The translations under genes were made by a program, and so were the position numbers. A DNA stretch of 51,133 bases, from positions 1 through 51,133 of the forward strand of contig JAFTLT010000015.1 of assembly GCA_017452785.1 (NCBI GenBank). Direction: 5' to 3'. Under the pieces are notes generated by a model, which had not been told where the DNA came from, searched no databases, and worked only from the letters and a program-made list of their open reading frames with translations. The stretch's first letter is position 1; each line of letters starts with the position of its first letter. Positions 14,224 through 23,243 of this stretch are shown one piece after another. The stretch is from Clostridia bacterium (lineage in GTDB: Bacteria > Bacillota > Clostridia > Oscillospirales > Acutalibacteraceae).

Positions 14224-15288
14224 ATGAATTACAAAAACGGATTATCGGACAGGAGACAGCCTGCCCCTACGCCTGTCAGCCTTCTCGATGAAAACGGTAA
14301 GGCTGTTTTCGGCACATTTGACAAAGAATTTGAGAAAATTGAGCTGCTGAAAATCAAGGATCAGTCTTTCCTGCCTGACTTTATGAACTGGTTCAGATAC
14401 AGCTGCTGGGAGGCTGTTGAGGTCAATATGAAGGATTGCGTGCTTCTGACAGCAATTTGCTTTATGGGACTTTTGACAACATCTGTAACCTGCTTTTATG
14501 ATAAGGAAACCAAAAAGGTTACTTCGTGGGAAAAGACATATTTTCTCAGTGATAAAATCAAGGTGGCTGACACCTTGCTCGGTGGAGCAGAGTCTGTGCT
14601 CAGAGACAGAGATTTCACCTTTGAGTGCGTCAACCACTTTGAAAAGGGCAGTGCTGAGGTAAAGGGCTTTGCCAAGGATAAAAAAGCAGGCGACATCAGA
14701 TATGAGGTCAGTCTTCAGCGAGTCTGCCTGCCCAGTGTTGTCAGCATTCCCTTTGGTGAAAACAAGCCCCTTTACACTCAGAAGGATGTTTTTGCAACCA
14801 CCGGATATGTTGAGTTCTGCGGCAAGCGTTATGAATGTGATGAAAGCACCGTGTCAATAATTGATGACCACAAGGGTTATTATCCCAGAAAAATGCACTA
14901 TGACTGGGTTACCACCATGGGCAAAAAGGATATTGACGGCAAAGAGCAGTATTTCGGTGTAAACCTGACAAGAAATCAGTCAACCAATCAGCAGGATTAT
15001 AACGAGAATATTATCTGGTTTGAGGATAAAATCTCCCGTCTGCCGCCGGTACGCTTTGAACATATATCGTATAATGAGTGGAAAGTCAGAGACGTTTACG
15101 GCATGGTTGATGTGGATGTACATATCAAAGACCGTTATATAAGAAGAATAGCAGCTTCGCCCATAATGAATGTCAAATATCACATAGTTTACGGTGAACT
15201 CAGCGGTTATGTTATGGATGAAGAGGGCAACAAGTGGTCTCTTGACGGTATGACTGCAATAGGCGAAGACAAGTCTATGCTTTATTGA
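14224..15288 (+). CDS. DUF2804 family protein
   Basis: 354 residues, no signal peptide. It shows the features I associate with DUF2804: an early GLSDRRQPAPTPVSLLDENG, CWEAVEVNMKDCVLLTAICFMG, and conserved HKGYYPRKMHYDWVTTMG with NQDYNENIIWFEDK later. The biochemical role of the family is unknown; the later segments recall lipocalin-like or AttH-like beta folds acting on hydrophobic ligands, which is speculation. It is preceded by a consensus promoter and followed 51 bp later by a GH5 gene without a terminator between, so they may be co-transcribed. Confidence 0.75.
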   Translation: MNYKNGLSDRRQPAPTPVSLLDENGKAVFGTFDKEFEKIELLKIKDQSFLPDFMNWFRYSCWEAVEVNMKDCVLLTAICFMGLLTTSVTCFYDKETKKVTSWEKTYFLSDKIKVADTLLGGAESVLRDRDFTFECVNHFEKGSAEVKGFAKDKKAGDIRYEVSLQRVCLPSVVSIPFGENKPLYTQKDVFATTGYVEFCGKRYECDESTVSIIDDHKGYYPRKMHYDWVTTMGKKDIDGKEQYFGVNLTRNQSTNQQDYNENIIWFEDKISRLPPVRFEHISYNEWKVRDVYGMVDVDVHIKDRYIRRIAASPIMNVKYHIVYGELSGYVMDEEGNKWSLDGMTAIGEDKSMLY

Positions 15289-15339
15289 TAAGTAAATAAG
15301 CCGTAAGGCTGAATATAAAACTTTTCGGAGGAAAACAGT

Positions 15340-16632
15340 ATGAAATTATTAAAAAAAGCTTTGTGTCTTGTGCTTTGTGTTGTAATGGCATTTTCATCAA
15401 TGATTATTGTTAATGCCGAGGATACGCCTGTATCTGCTGATGAAGCTACAGGCTTTACCGATGAGGATTTTCTTACCACAAAGGGAAGAAAGGTTGTCAA
15501 TCAAAAAGGTGAAAATGTTCAGCTCAAGGGTGTAAACCTTGGTGCTTGGCTTGTCAGAGAGGACTGGCTGTGCCCCGACCATATTCCCGAAGAAGTGCTC
15601 GCAGAGAGAAAGTATGACGGTGAAATGGTTTACGATAAACTTGAGGAGCGTTTCGGCAGAGAAAAGGCACAGGAGCTTCTAAATATCTATTATGATAACT
15701 GGATTACTGAAGACGACCTTGATAATATCAAGGCTCTGGGCTTCAACTGTGTGCGTGTACCGTTTTGGTACAGAAATTTCTACTATGACGATAAGGGTAC
15801 AAAAATCCTTGACGAAAACGGCGAATGGGATTTTTCAAGACTTGACTGGGTTGTTGAGGAATGTAACGAGAGAGAACTCTATGTTATTCTCGATATGCAC
15901 GGAGCAGTAGGCTCACAAAGTGATGCACCTCACTCGGGCAGAGCTTTCCAGGGCGCACAGCTTATGGAAAACAGTGAGCGTGGCGAAGAGTACCGCAGAC
16001 TCACTGATGAGCTGTGGACAGCTATAGCTCAGAGATTTAATGGCAACCCTGCCGTTGCTATGTACGACCTGCTCAATGAGCCTATGTGCGATGTTGAATG
16101 CGGTGAGCTCACAAGAAGAGTAAAGAACGAGGCAATTTATACCCGTCTTTATAATACAGTGCGTGCTGTTGACGAAGACCATATCATTACAATGGAAGCT
16201 ATCTGGACAGGCTTTGCTCTTCCCAAAACTTTCCTTAAAGGCTGGGAGCATGTAGTTTATCAGGTGCATTTCTATAACAATTCAGACTTTATCTTCAATT
16301 TCTTCCTGCTTCTTACAATTGCAATTCATCCCAATGTACCTCTTATGGTAGGTGAGTTTTATCCTCATAAGAAAACAACATGGGAAAACTGCTTCTCAAC
16401 TATGAATAAGCTTAATTACAGCTGGATGCTTTGGACTTACAAGGCAACAGGTCACGGCATGTGGAGCTCAGACTGGTGTCTTTACGGAGCAAAAGACGGA
16501 TTTGACAGAGCAAATATTTACACTGACAGTTATGAGGAAATTGCTGAGGCTTGGGGTGCCGATGCGCTTCATACCGATAAAGGTTTCCAGTCTACAGGTC
16601 ACTATGATAATAATGTCAAAGCCCATCTTTGA
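15340..16632 (+). CDS. Exported GH5 glycoside hydrolase (copy 1)
   Basis: 430 residues. A Sec signal peptide ends near VNAED (about 26) and the rest is a GH5 (beta/alpha)8 barrel. It opens with QLKGVNLGAWLVREDW, as in exo-beta-1,3-glucanase-like and cellulase-like GH5 enzymes. The acid/base is Glu247 in LLNEPM and the nucleophile Glu339 in MVGEFYP. Also seen: FNCVRVPFWYRNFYY and DMHGAVGSQ. It should cleave an extracellular beta-glucan; the exact linkage cannot be read. There are no carbohydrate-binding, dockerin or sortase modules, so it is probably secreted free. It is followed 35 bp later by a close paralogue, a tandem duplication. Confidence 0.9.
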   Translation: MKLLKKALCLVLCVVMAFSSMIIVNAEDTPVSADEATGFTDEDFLTTKGRKVVNQKGENVQLKGVNLGAWLVREDWLCPDHIPEEVLAERKYDGEMVYDKLEERFGREKAQELLNIYYDNWITEDDLDNIKALGFNCVRVPFWYRNFYYDDKGTKILDENGEWDFSRLDWVVEECNERELYVILDMHGAVGSQSDAPHSGRAFQGAQLMENSERGEEYRRLTDELWTAIAQRFNGNPAVAMYDLLNEPMCDVECGELTRRVKNEAIYTRLYNTVRAVDEDHIITMEAIWTGFALPKTFLKGWEHVVYQVHFYNNSDFIFNFFLLLTIAIHPNVPLMVGEFYPHKKTTWENCFSTMNKLNYSWMLWTYKATGHGMWSSDWCLYGAKDGFDRANIYTDSYEEIAEAWGADALHTDKGFQSTGHYDNNVKAHL

Positions 16633-16667
16633 TGTTTGCCCGATCAGTATAGGAGGTAAAAAAATAT

Positions 16668-17933
16668 ATGAAATTATTCAGAAAAACATTATGTTTGGTG
16701 ATGTGTCTTGTAATGGCATTTTCATCAATGGTTATTGTTAGTGCTGAGGACACTGCCGAAGTTACAGGCTTCACGCAGGAAGATACACTCAGAGTAAAGG
16801 GTACCAAAATCGTAAACCGGAAGGGCGAAAAGATTCAGCTCAAGGGTGTCAATCTCGGTGCTTGGCTTATTTTTGAAGACTGGCTCACACCTTATGAAAC
16901 AGAAGAGGCTGCTGACCACTATGAGGTTATTGAAATCCTTATTGATCGTTTCGGCGTTGAAAAGGCTTATGCAGCACTCGATCAGTATTACAGAAACTGG
17001 ATAACAGAAGAAGACCTTGACAACATTAAGGAAATGGGCTTTAACTGCGTGCGTGTTCCTTTCTGGTACCGCAACTTCTATTACGGTGACACAATGGATA
17101 CAAAAATCCTTGACGAAAACGGCGAATGGGATTTCTCAATTCTTGAATGGGTAGTTGAAGAATGCTCAGAGAGAGAAATTTATGTTGTGCTTGATATGCA
17201 CGGTGCACCGGGCTTTCAGGGTAATGCAGGCCACTCAGGTAAGCTGAATTCCTGCACACTTTACGATGACACCGATGAGGGCGAATATTACCGTCAGATG
17301 ACAGAGGAGCTCTGGGGTGCAATTGCAGCAAAGTTCAAGGGTAACCCTGCAGTTGCTATGTATGACCTTCTCAACGAGCCTATGTGCGAGGTTGAAGCAA
17401 GCGAATTTGAAAGACGTGCAAACAACACAGCTATTTTCACACGCCTTTATAACGCAGTGCGTGCAGCTGATCCTGACCACATAATCACACTTGAATCAAT
17501 CTGGACAGGTCTCGGACTTCCTCACTCATATCTCAAGGGCTGGAAAAATGTTGTTTATCAGGTGCATTTCTATGAGACAACCGATATTGTCTTCACTTTC
17601 TTCTGTATGATGGCAAGAATGTGGCACTTCAATGTTCCCATGATGATGGGCGAATTCTATCCCCGTGAAAAGACCACATGGGCAAACTGCTTCAAGACAA
17701 TGAACACCTTCGGTTATCATTGGTTCCTGTGGACATATAAGGCTGCAAACCACGGCATGTGGGAATCTGACTGGTGTCTTTACGGCGCAAAGGATGGTTT
17801 CCACAGAGCAAAGATTGCTTCAGGTACCTATGAGGAAATTCTCGAAGCATGGAGCGCAGAAAGACTCAACACCTCAACAGGCTTCCAGAATACAGGCCAC
17901 TATGACAAGAATGTAAAGGATTATATCAAATAA
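16668..17933 (+). CDS. Exported GH5 glycoside hydrolase (copy 2)
   Basis: 421 residues, colinear with the upstream GH5 protein and clearly a duplicate. It has the same signal peptide pattern (MAFSSMVIVSAED), VNLGAWLIFEDW, and catalytic Glu237 in LLNEPM and Glu329 in MMGEFYP. Differences cluster after residue 70 and around the DMHGAPGFQGNAGHS loop and ETTDIVFTFFCMMARMWH, near where substrate subsites lie in GH5 barrels, so the two may differ in specificity. Start ATG 16668 with AGGAGG 11 bp upstream. Followed by a hairpin terminator. Probably expressed together with copy 1. Confidence 0.9.
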   Translation: MKLFRKTLCLVMCLVMAFSSMVIVSAEDTAEVTGFTQEDTLRVKGTKIVNRKGEKIQLKGVNLGAWLIFEDWLTPYETEEAADHYEVIEILIDRFGVEKAYAALDQYYRNWITEEDLDNIKEMGFNCVRVPFWYRNFYYGDTMDTKILDENGEWDFSILEWVVEECSEREIYVVLDMHGAPGFQGNAGHSGKLNSCTLYDDTDEGEYYRQMTEELWGAIAAKFKGNPAVAMYDLLNEPMCEVEASEFERRANNTAIFTRLYNAVRAADPDHIITLESIWTGLGLPHSYLKGWKNVVYQVHFYETTDIVFTFFCMMARMWHFNVPMMMGEFYPREKTTWANCFKTMNTFGYHWFLWTYKAANHGMWESDWCLYGAKDGFHRAKIASGTYEEILEAWSAERLNTSTGFQNTGHYDKNVKDYIK

Positions 17934-17947
17934 TATGTACGCGTCAA

Positions 17948-17981
17948 AAGCGGCGGCGAAGGCAAAATCTTCCCGCCGCTT
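17948..17981 (+). terminator. GC-rich hairpin ending the GH5 operon
   Basis: AAGCGGCGG/CCGCCGCTT with an inner GAAG/CTTC extension. No T run follows closely. A sister hairpin with T run is at 38391-38421. Confidence 0.6.
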
Positions 17982-18017
17982 AAAGTTTGAATATATATAT
18001 TGCTATACAAAATATTA

Positions 18018-18046
18018 TTGACAACGGAGTATATCTGTGTTATTAT
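18018..18046 (+). promoter_or_regulatory. Promoter of the three-paralogue operon
   Basis: TTGACA (18018-18023), 17 bp, TATTAT (18041-18046), 35 bp before the first gene. Confidence 0.75.
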
Positions 18047-18081
18047 GAAAATAAGAAGAAAGCGAAAAGGAGGATGTTATT

Positions 18082-19212
18082 ATGAAGAAAACTTTAAGTC
18101 TTATTCTTTGCCTTGTTATGCTGGTGACAGCCTTGCCTGTGGTGGCATTCGGGGAAGGTGAGGCAAGTGTAGCTGTCACTCCTATAGAGGCCTTCAGTGA
18201 GGATAATATTCCTTTGTCTTTGCAGGAAATTGAAACGGTGCTGTTTCGATATGATGCCTTTAATCTCAATAATTCTATGATGGATTTTGATGTTAAAGTG
18301 CGTCTTTCCGATGGTAGTGAGCACTCTCTCGATAAGAAAAATCCTTTTAACATATCCTATTACGATTATGAGAGTTATGAAGATTATATTGCCGCTGTCG
18401 AAGAAATTCAGCTAAAGCTCAAGGAAGAATACGGTGGTAAGCCGGTTGCCTTTGGAAGTGCTTATGTTAAGAAAGCGGATTATTTTGAAGCTAAAAATGA
18501 AAATCTTGATATGATACGTGTTTATGTCGATGTAAAGGTGTATGAATATAACAGCACAACCGGCAAGTATGCCGCCGGCATATCCCGTGAGCTTTATTTT
18601 GAAAAAGAGTGCGTTCCCTATTATTACAAATTAACTCCTGTTTCAGGTCTGCCTGATTATTTCGACAGAACAACAGGTCAGATTGACTTCAGTAACACAG
18701 TCTTTGAAATAGACTGCTATGACGGCACAAAAAAGCAGGCAAAGGTTGAGGAAATTTCCACGGACATTCCCTCAGCTGATTATGAGTTTGACGGCAAAAA
18801 ACTGGAATACAGAATGTATTCAGGCAGCAAAACAGTTTCAATTACCTATTACGATTGCCGCTATATGTGGGATGTTGCTGTTGTCAAGGAATTTCCGCCG
18901 TCAAAAATTCAGATTGAGGAATGTGTTTTTGAGGGTGATGAGCTTAAAGAGGTTGCATACACCGTTACGGGCTCTTACAATCAGCAGTACAGCTTCAGAA
19001 AGGAAACCTCAGGTGACGGTGAAGTCATTGACACTTTTGAGGGAAATGAAGTGTGCATTACACAAACTGAGCTTTCCCGTTTTTGCAGTGAGGTCATGGT
19101 TGATATAGGCGGCAGTCAGGCACAGGCAATTTATGCCCATGAGTTTGACAGCTTCTTTATGAATTTTCTTGCAAAAATTGCTCTGTTCTTTCAGAAAATT
19201 AAAAACAGATAA
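18082..19212 (+). CDS. Exported protein of unknown function, paralogue A
   Basis: 376 residues, family not recognised. A Sec signal peptide (MKKTLSLILCLVMLVTALPV, cut near FGEGE) is followed by a beta-rich body with repeated blocks of D-hydrophobic-V patterns. Diagnostic shared segments are KLTPVSGLPDY, FSNTVFEIDCYDGTKKQAKVE, and CVFEGDELKEVAYTVT. The end, FFMNFLAKIALFFQKIKNR, is an amphipathic aromatic helix. No lipobox, sortase motif or catalytic motif is visible. First gene of an operon of three paralogues spaced 12-13 bp apart, each with a strong AAGGAGG site. The repeated FEI...DGT...KQAK layout suggests Ig-like beta-sandwich domains, by inference only. Confidence 0.8.
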   Translation: MKKTLSLILCLVMLVTALPVVAFGEGEASVAVTPIEAFSEDNIPLSLQEIETVLFRYDAFNLNNSMMDFDVKVRLSDGSEHSLDKKNPFNISYYDYESYEDYIAAVEEIQLKLKEEYGGKPVAFGSAYVKKADYFEAKNENLDMIRVYVDVKVYEYNSTTGKYAAGISRELYFEKECVPYYYKLTPVSGLPDYFDRTTGQIDFSNTVFEIDCYDGTKKQAKVEEISTDIPSADYEFDGKKLEYRMYSGSKTVSITYYDCRYMWDVAVVKEFPPSKIQIEECVFEGDELKEVAYTVTGSYNQQYSFRKETSGDGEVIDTFEGNEVCITQTELSRFCSEVMVDIGGSQAQAIYAHEFDSFFMNFLAKIALFFQKIKNR

Positions 19213-19224
19213 GGAGGAATTGCC

Positions 19225-20355
19225 GTGAAGAAAACTATAAGCCTTATTCTTTGCTTAATTATGCTGTTTACGGTTTTGCCTGTGGTGGCTCTTTCAGCTG
19301 ATGAAACAGAACTGCCTATTGAAGCGGTAGGGGTAAAATGTGCAGACAACAGGCCGGTTTCATTTAAAGAGGTCTGGGATCACAATATCGACGGCTGGCC
19401 ATTCTTTCTGACTTATTCAAACATAACATATGATTTTGAAGTTTTGCTTTCTGACGGAACTTCCTGTTTTGATAAAGTAGAACCGTTGGAATTTATGGAT
19501 GCATCTGCGAGTGAAGAATATTCTTCGCAAGGTGTAAGCGAGAAATCACAGAATAAAAAAGTCGGTGCGTATTGTGAGCCTTATGTTTTAAAGCAGGATT
19601 GTCTTGATGCAGTGGCTGAGGGCAGAACAACAGTACCTCTTTATGTTATAGTGCATTTTTCATATTATGATGATGAGGGAAACAGACACCCTAAGGAATA
19701 CAGGTTTACCACCGAAAAGGAAATTGCACCTTCTTTCGCTGAAATAACTCCCGTTTCGGGAATGCCTGACTGCATATATGAAGGCACATACCGTGCTGAT
19801 TTTGATAATGCTGTGTTTGAGATAAAACTTTATGACGGCACCGTAAAGCAGGCAAAAGCTGAGAGTTATCCCAATGATTATTCAAAAAAGAATTATACTT
19901 TAGACGGAGACAAACTTAAGTATTATGTGAATGAAAAGACCGGGACGATAAAGATAACTTATCTTGACGCTGAATATACTTACAGTGTTGATGAAGTGAA
20001 GGAGTGTCCTTTCAGCTCAGTTAAAATAACCGACTGCAAATTTGAGAGTGACTGTCTGAAAGAGATCTCTTATGAGCTGACGAAAAAAGACGGAACAACC
20101 ACGCTTTACACAAAACAAATTGAAAATTCCTATCCTGATATTGACAGGGAAGTTGATTTTGTTGACGGATATGCCGTTGAGGTTTATACATATTCACAGA
20201 AAAATTGGAGCACTGTTGGTGTGAGTGTTGCAAAGGATGTATCTGATAAGGATATTTACGCCCATGAAATGGACAACATATTTGCAACTTTGTTTGCAAA
20301 AATATATGTTGCTTTTCTTCGCATATATGTAAGGATAACAGGTGTAGATTATTAA
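19225..20355 (+). CDS. Exported protein of unknown function, paralogue B
   Basis: 376 residues, start GTG at 19225 with AAGGAGG upstream. Signal peptide as in paralogue A (MLFTVLPVVALSADE). It shares EITPVSGMPDC, FDNAVFEIKLYDGTVKQAKAE, CPFSSVKITDCKFESDCLKEISYEL, and a C-terminal aromatic amphipathic helix (IFATLFAKIYVAFLRIYVRI). It is the most divergent in the N-terminal half and lacks the SLDGKNP-like segment of A and C. Twelve bases after paralogue A. No enzymatic motif. Probably secreted, perhaps membrane-associated through the terminal helix. Confidence 0.78.
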   Translation: MKKTISLILCLIMLFTVLPVVALSADETELPIEAVGVKCADNRPVSFKEVWDHNIDGWPFFLTYSNITYDFEVLLSDGTSCFDKVEPLEFMDASASEEYSSQGVSEKSQNKKVGAYCEPYVLKQDCLDAVAEGRTTVPLYVIVHFSYYDDEGNRHPKEYRFTTEKEIAPSFAEITPVSGMPDCIYEGTYRADFDNAVFEIKLYDGTVKQAKAESYPNDYSKKNYTLDGDKLKYYVNEKTGTIKITYLDAEYTYSVDEVKECPFSSVKITDCKFESDCLKEISYELTKKDGTTTLYTKQIENSYPDIDREVDFVDGYAVEVYTYSQKNWSTVGVSVAKDVSDKDIYAHEMDNIFATLFAKIYVAFLRIYVRITGVDY

Positions 20356-20368
20356 AGGAGGACTTACT

Positions 20369-21592
20369 ATGAAAAAACTTATTGTAACTATTCTCTGCCT
20401 TGTTATGCTGGTGACAGCCTTACCTGTGGTGGCTTTTTCAGCGGATGAGGAAGAGAAACCCGAAGCGACTGTTTTTCCTGTGGAGGCTTATTGCAAAGAT
20501 GATATTCCCATATCACTTGAAGAAGCAAGGGTCGCCACCAAGCGTTATCCTACATTTGATCTTAATAAGTCGGTTAAGAATTTTGAACCTGTAGTAAGGC
20601 TGACAGACGGTGGTGAGCATAAGCTCGATGGAAAAAATCCCCTTGAAATATACTATGAAGTATGGTGTGATGACAGTGAAGAGAACAATTGCTCAAGTAA
20701 TTTTGAAAGCTACGAAATATACCTTGCTTATGTGGAACAAGTTCACAATAGAATTAAAGAGGAAAACAACGGTAAAGCAGTGGCTTACGGTGGGGCATAT
20801 ATAAAAGGATATGAAGCAGACGCAGCCCGTGTCGAGGGTGCAAAGACATTAACTGTGTATGCATCTTTCAGAATATATGAATATGACAGTGCTATTCAAA
20901 GATATGTTGAAACCGGCAGAGAAACCCTGAATTTTCAGAAAGAGTGCATACCTTACTATTCTAAAATAACTCCTGTGTCGGGGATGCCGCAATATCGCAG
21001 TGAAAAGGCGGAAAGCCTTGATTTTTCTGATGCTGTTTTTGAAATAGAATATTACGGTGAATTGCCGAAACAGGAAAAGGTAGTTTATACAGGCTATCAT
21101 AAGAAAAAACAATATGAGCTTGACGGCAAACCTCTTACATATACCGTTGGCAGAGGTAACAGCCGCAGTGTTCTTATAAGCTTTTATGACACTGAATGTG
21201 TATATGATACACCTGAATTCATGGAATACCCCTTCAGCAATGTTGAAATTGATGACTGTGTTTTTGAGGGAAGCAGCCTCACAGAGATAAGCTATACGGT
21301 CACATATAAAGATAAAACAAAAGAAACCTACACACGGCAGGTTATGGGTAACAAGGCTGACCCTAACGGTGAATATATCGATTTTATAGGCAATTATTTT
21401 GTGAGAGTGCATGAAAGCAGATATTCTGACAGAACCAGTATAGTCAGCCTTGATGTAGAGGGCATAGACGATTATACATTCTGCGGTCACGTTTCGGGAA
21501 AGGTTTTCCCTGATCTTATTGCAAAAATAACCGCCGCTTTTCAGGAAATAATTTACAAGACAAGGATTGCTTTTACCGATTTCTTTTATTAA
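20369..21592 (+). CDS. Exported protein of unknown function, paralogue C
   Basis: 407 residues. The signal peptide is almost identical to paralogue A (CLVMLVTALPVVAF). Shared blocks: ISLEEARVATKRY...FDLNKSVKNFEPVVRLTDG, KITPVSGMPQY, FSDAVFEIEYYG, YPFSNVEIDDCVFEGSSLTEISYTVT, and the terminal LIAKITAAFQEIIYKTRIAF helix. Slightly longer because of an insertion after CDDSEENNC. Last gene of the operon, 13 bp after paralogue B. No function recognised; three copies kept in one operon with unequal divergence suggest different ligands or partners. Confidence 0.78.
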   Translation: MKKLIVTILCLVMLVTALPVVAFSADEEEKPEATVFPVEAYCKDDIPISLEEARVATKRYPTFDLNKSVKNFEPVVRLTDGGEHKLDGKNPLEIYYEVWCDDSEENNCSSNFESYEIYLAYVEQVHNRIKEENNGKAVAYGGAYIKGYEADAARVEGAKTLTVYASFRIYEYDSAIQRYVETGRETLNFQKECIPYYSKITPVSGMPQYRSEKAESLDFSDAVFEIEYYGELPKQEKVVYTGYHKKKQYELDGKPLTYTVGRGNSRSVLISFYDTECVYDTPEFMEYPFSNVEIDDCVFEGSSLTEISYTVTYKDKTKETYTRQVMGNKADPNGEYIDFIGNYFVRVHESRYSDRTSIVSLDVEGIDDYTFCGHVSGKVFPDLIAKITAAFQEIIYKTRIAFTDFFY

Positions 21593-21658
21593 AAAGAGAC
21601 CGACTTGTCATGTTGATTTTTACGCTTTTTAATGATATATTTGCTCTGCAAAAATAAT

Positions 21659-21687
21659 ATACCGCACCCCTTTTCGGAGTGCGGTAT
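21659..21687. terminator. Bidirectional terminator between paralogue C and coaX
   Basis: ATACCGCAC (21659-21667) pairs perfectly with GTGCGGTAT (21679-21687). On the minus strand it is followed by ATTATTTTTG, ending the coaX transcript. Confidence 0.8.
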
Positions 21688-21705
21688 GCTTTGTATTGAA
21701 CTCTT

Positions 21706-22470
21706 TTATTTGTTTTTGTTATATATAACCATAAGACCCTTGAGCAGCAAATCCTCATCGAGTATGATTTCGTTTTTGCAAAGGGGAGTGATAACACCTG
21801 CTATGCCGCCTGTGGCAACAACGGTGCATTTTTCTCCAAGGTCTTCGTTTATGCGCTCAATAAGGCCGTCGAGCATACCTGCATTGCCGTAAAGCAGACC
21901 GCTTTTAATGCAGTCGATTGTGTTTGAGCCGATAACCTTCTTTGGCTTTTCAAAGGCAATTTTGCTAAGCTGAGATGTTCTGCTGATAAGCGCATCATGT
22001 GACACTGCAACACCGGGCACAATCATACCGCCGATATATTCCTTCTTTTGGTTAATAACCGACAGTGTAGTAGCAGTACCCATATCAATAATAATCATAG
22101 GAGCCTTATATTCACTCAGACCTGCCACAGCGTCAACCACAAGGTCGCTGCCGAGCTGACTGGGGTTATCAATAACAATGCTCAGGCCGGTTTTAATGCC
22201 GGGGCCTATAACGAGTACCTCACAGCCGATAAACTTTTCGATTGCACTTTTGACAGTGCTTGTCACCGCAGGCACAACAGAGGATATAATTGCACCCTCA
22301 ACACATTTTGTGTCTATATTGTGCATTTCAAAGGCGGTTTTTATTGTTGCGGCGTACTCTAAAGCTGTTGCCGTGTGGTTAGTGGATATCCTTTCACGCA
22401 AGATTATCTCATTATCTTTAAAACAGCCGAGAACTATATTTGTGTTGCCTATATCAATTGCTAAAATCAT
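21706..22470 (-). CDS. coaX: Type III pantothenate kinase
   Basis: 254 residues. Phosphorylates pantothenate with ATP in the first step of CoA synthesis, cytoplasmic. ASKHA-fold motifs: MILAIDIGNTNIVLG at the start, IIIDMGTATTLSVI centrally, GGMIVPGVAVS, and VATGGIA near the end; length is normal for CoaX. Cotranscribed 11 bp downstream of an ECF S component and divergent from coaBC, which performs the next CoA steps. The context therefore supports pantothenate as the imported vitamin. Firm. Confidence 0.96.
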   Translation of the reverse strand: MILAIDIGNTNIVLGCFKDNEIILRERISTNHTATALEYAATIKTAFEMHNIDTKCVEGAIISSVVPAVTSTVKSAIEKFIGCEVLVIGPGIKTGLSIVIDNPSQLGSDLVVDAVAGLSEYKAPMIIIDMGTATTLSVINQKKEYIGGMIVPGVAVSHDALISRTSQLSKIAFEKPKKVIGSNTIDCIKSGLLYGNAGMLDGLIERINEDLGEKCTVVATGGIAGVITPLCKNEIILDEDLLLKGLMVIYNKNK

Positions 22471-22481
22471 AGTCAGTCACC

Positions 22482-23093
22482 TCATTTAATTGCTTTTGCT
22501 CTGTAAAGAGCCGAGCCGACAGCACCTGTGACAAGTGATGAAGCTATCATTTCAAAAACAGCATTTATGCCAACAAAGGTGCAGATAAACACTATTATGT
22601 TTTTGCCGGCAATGAGCTCTTGCATATAGTCTGTTTTGCCGAAAAGCAGCACAAGAGCCGACATGAAAAGAAGTGTGTTTAAAAATGCCGCTAAAAATCC
22701 GGTGATAAAGCAGGCTGTTTTTTTGCCCATCTTCTTTGCAAGAAAATTGTGCAGAAAGCCGATAATAAGACCGACAAGCAGCCTTGGCACAAAGCGCTGA
22801 ATGAATGTGAGCACAGGGCTTATTGCAAAAGTCATAACACCCATTGCACTCGAACCGCCAATGCCTATGCACTGCAAAAAGCTGGTCAGACCGAAAACTG
22901 CACCTATAACTGCTCCGCCGACCGGTCCTGCGCTGACAGCTGCAATGCCTAAGGGGATAACGTTAAGTGTGATTGCGAGAGGGCCGATGTTGATATAGCC
23001 CAATGATGTGGTGGAAAGCAGCAGCATTATCGCTGCCAACAAACCGAGGATAACGAGCTGTTGAATGTTTTTGCTTGGTTGTCTTTTTGCCAT
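22482..23093 (-). CDS. panT: ECF transporter S component, pantothenate-type
   Basis: 203 residues, about six membrane helices (first at 12-30, last at 168-195). Small ECF substrate-binding membrane protein that needs the shared EcfA/EcfA'/EcfT module, which is not in this window. The N-terminal AAIMLLLSTTSLGYINIGPLA segment, and ITLNVIPLGIAAVSAGPVGG, match the vitamin S-component fold. Substrate is assigned from context: it precedes coaX in the same transcript and faces coaBC. A polar N-terminus and a Lys-rich exit are normal. Another small vitamin or precursor is possible but less likely. Confidence 0.85.
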   Translation of the reverse strand: MAKRQPSKNIQQLVILGLLAAIMLLLSTTSLGYINIGPLAITLNVIPLGIAAVSAGPVGGAVIGAVFGLTSFLQCIGIGGSSAMGVMTFAISPVLTFIQRFVPRLLVGLIIGFLHNFLAKKMGKKTACFITGFLAAFLNTLLFMSALVLLFGKTDYMQELIAGKNIIVFICTFVGINAVFEMIASSLVTGAVGSALYRAKAIK

Positions 23094-23144
23094 AAAATGA
23101 CCTCCTTGTTATTATTCTCCATAGGGGAGATACAATACAACCTT

Positions 23145-23202
23145 AGTATAGCACAAAAAATTTCAGATGTATATATCATTTTTTACAAAAATGTGCTATA
23201 CT
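23145..23202. promoter_or_regulatory. Divergent mirrored extended -10 promoters of the CoA genes
   Basis: AGTATAGCACA (23145-23155) and TGTGCTATACT (23192-23202) form a perfect 11-bp inverted repeat. Read outward, each gives TG-C-TATACT, an extended -10 element, one for panT-coaX and one for coaBC. Neither has a good -35 box. The mirrored identity suggests either paired extended -10 promoters or one regulator binding both. Confidence 0.6.
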
Positions 23203-23243
23203 CCTATTGTAAACTTAATTTTTCAGCTTAAGGAGGGTCTTAC

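Noticed and set aside
15340-17933. Cellulosome components
   Set aside because: Neither GH5 protein has a dockerin, cohesin or carbohydrate-binding module visible.
23145-23243. Riboswitch upstream of coaBC
   Set aside because: The leader is only about 40 nt long and has no structured aptamer.
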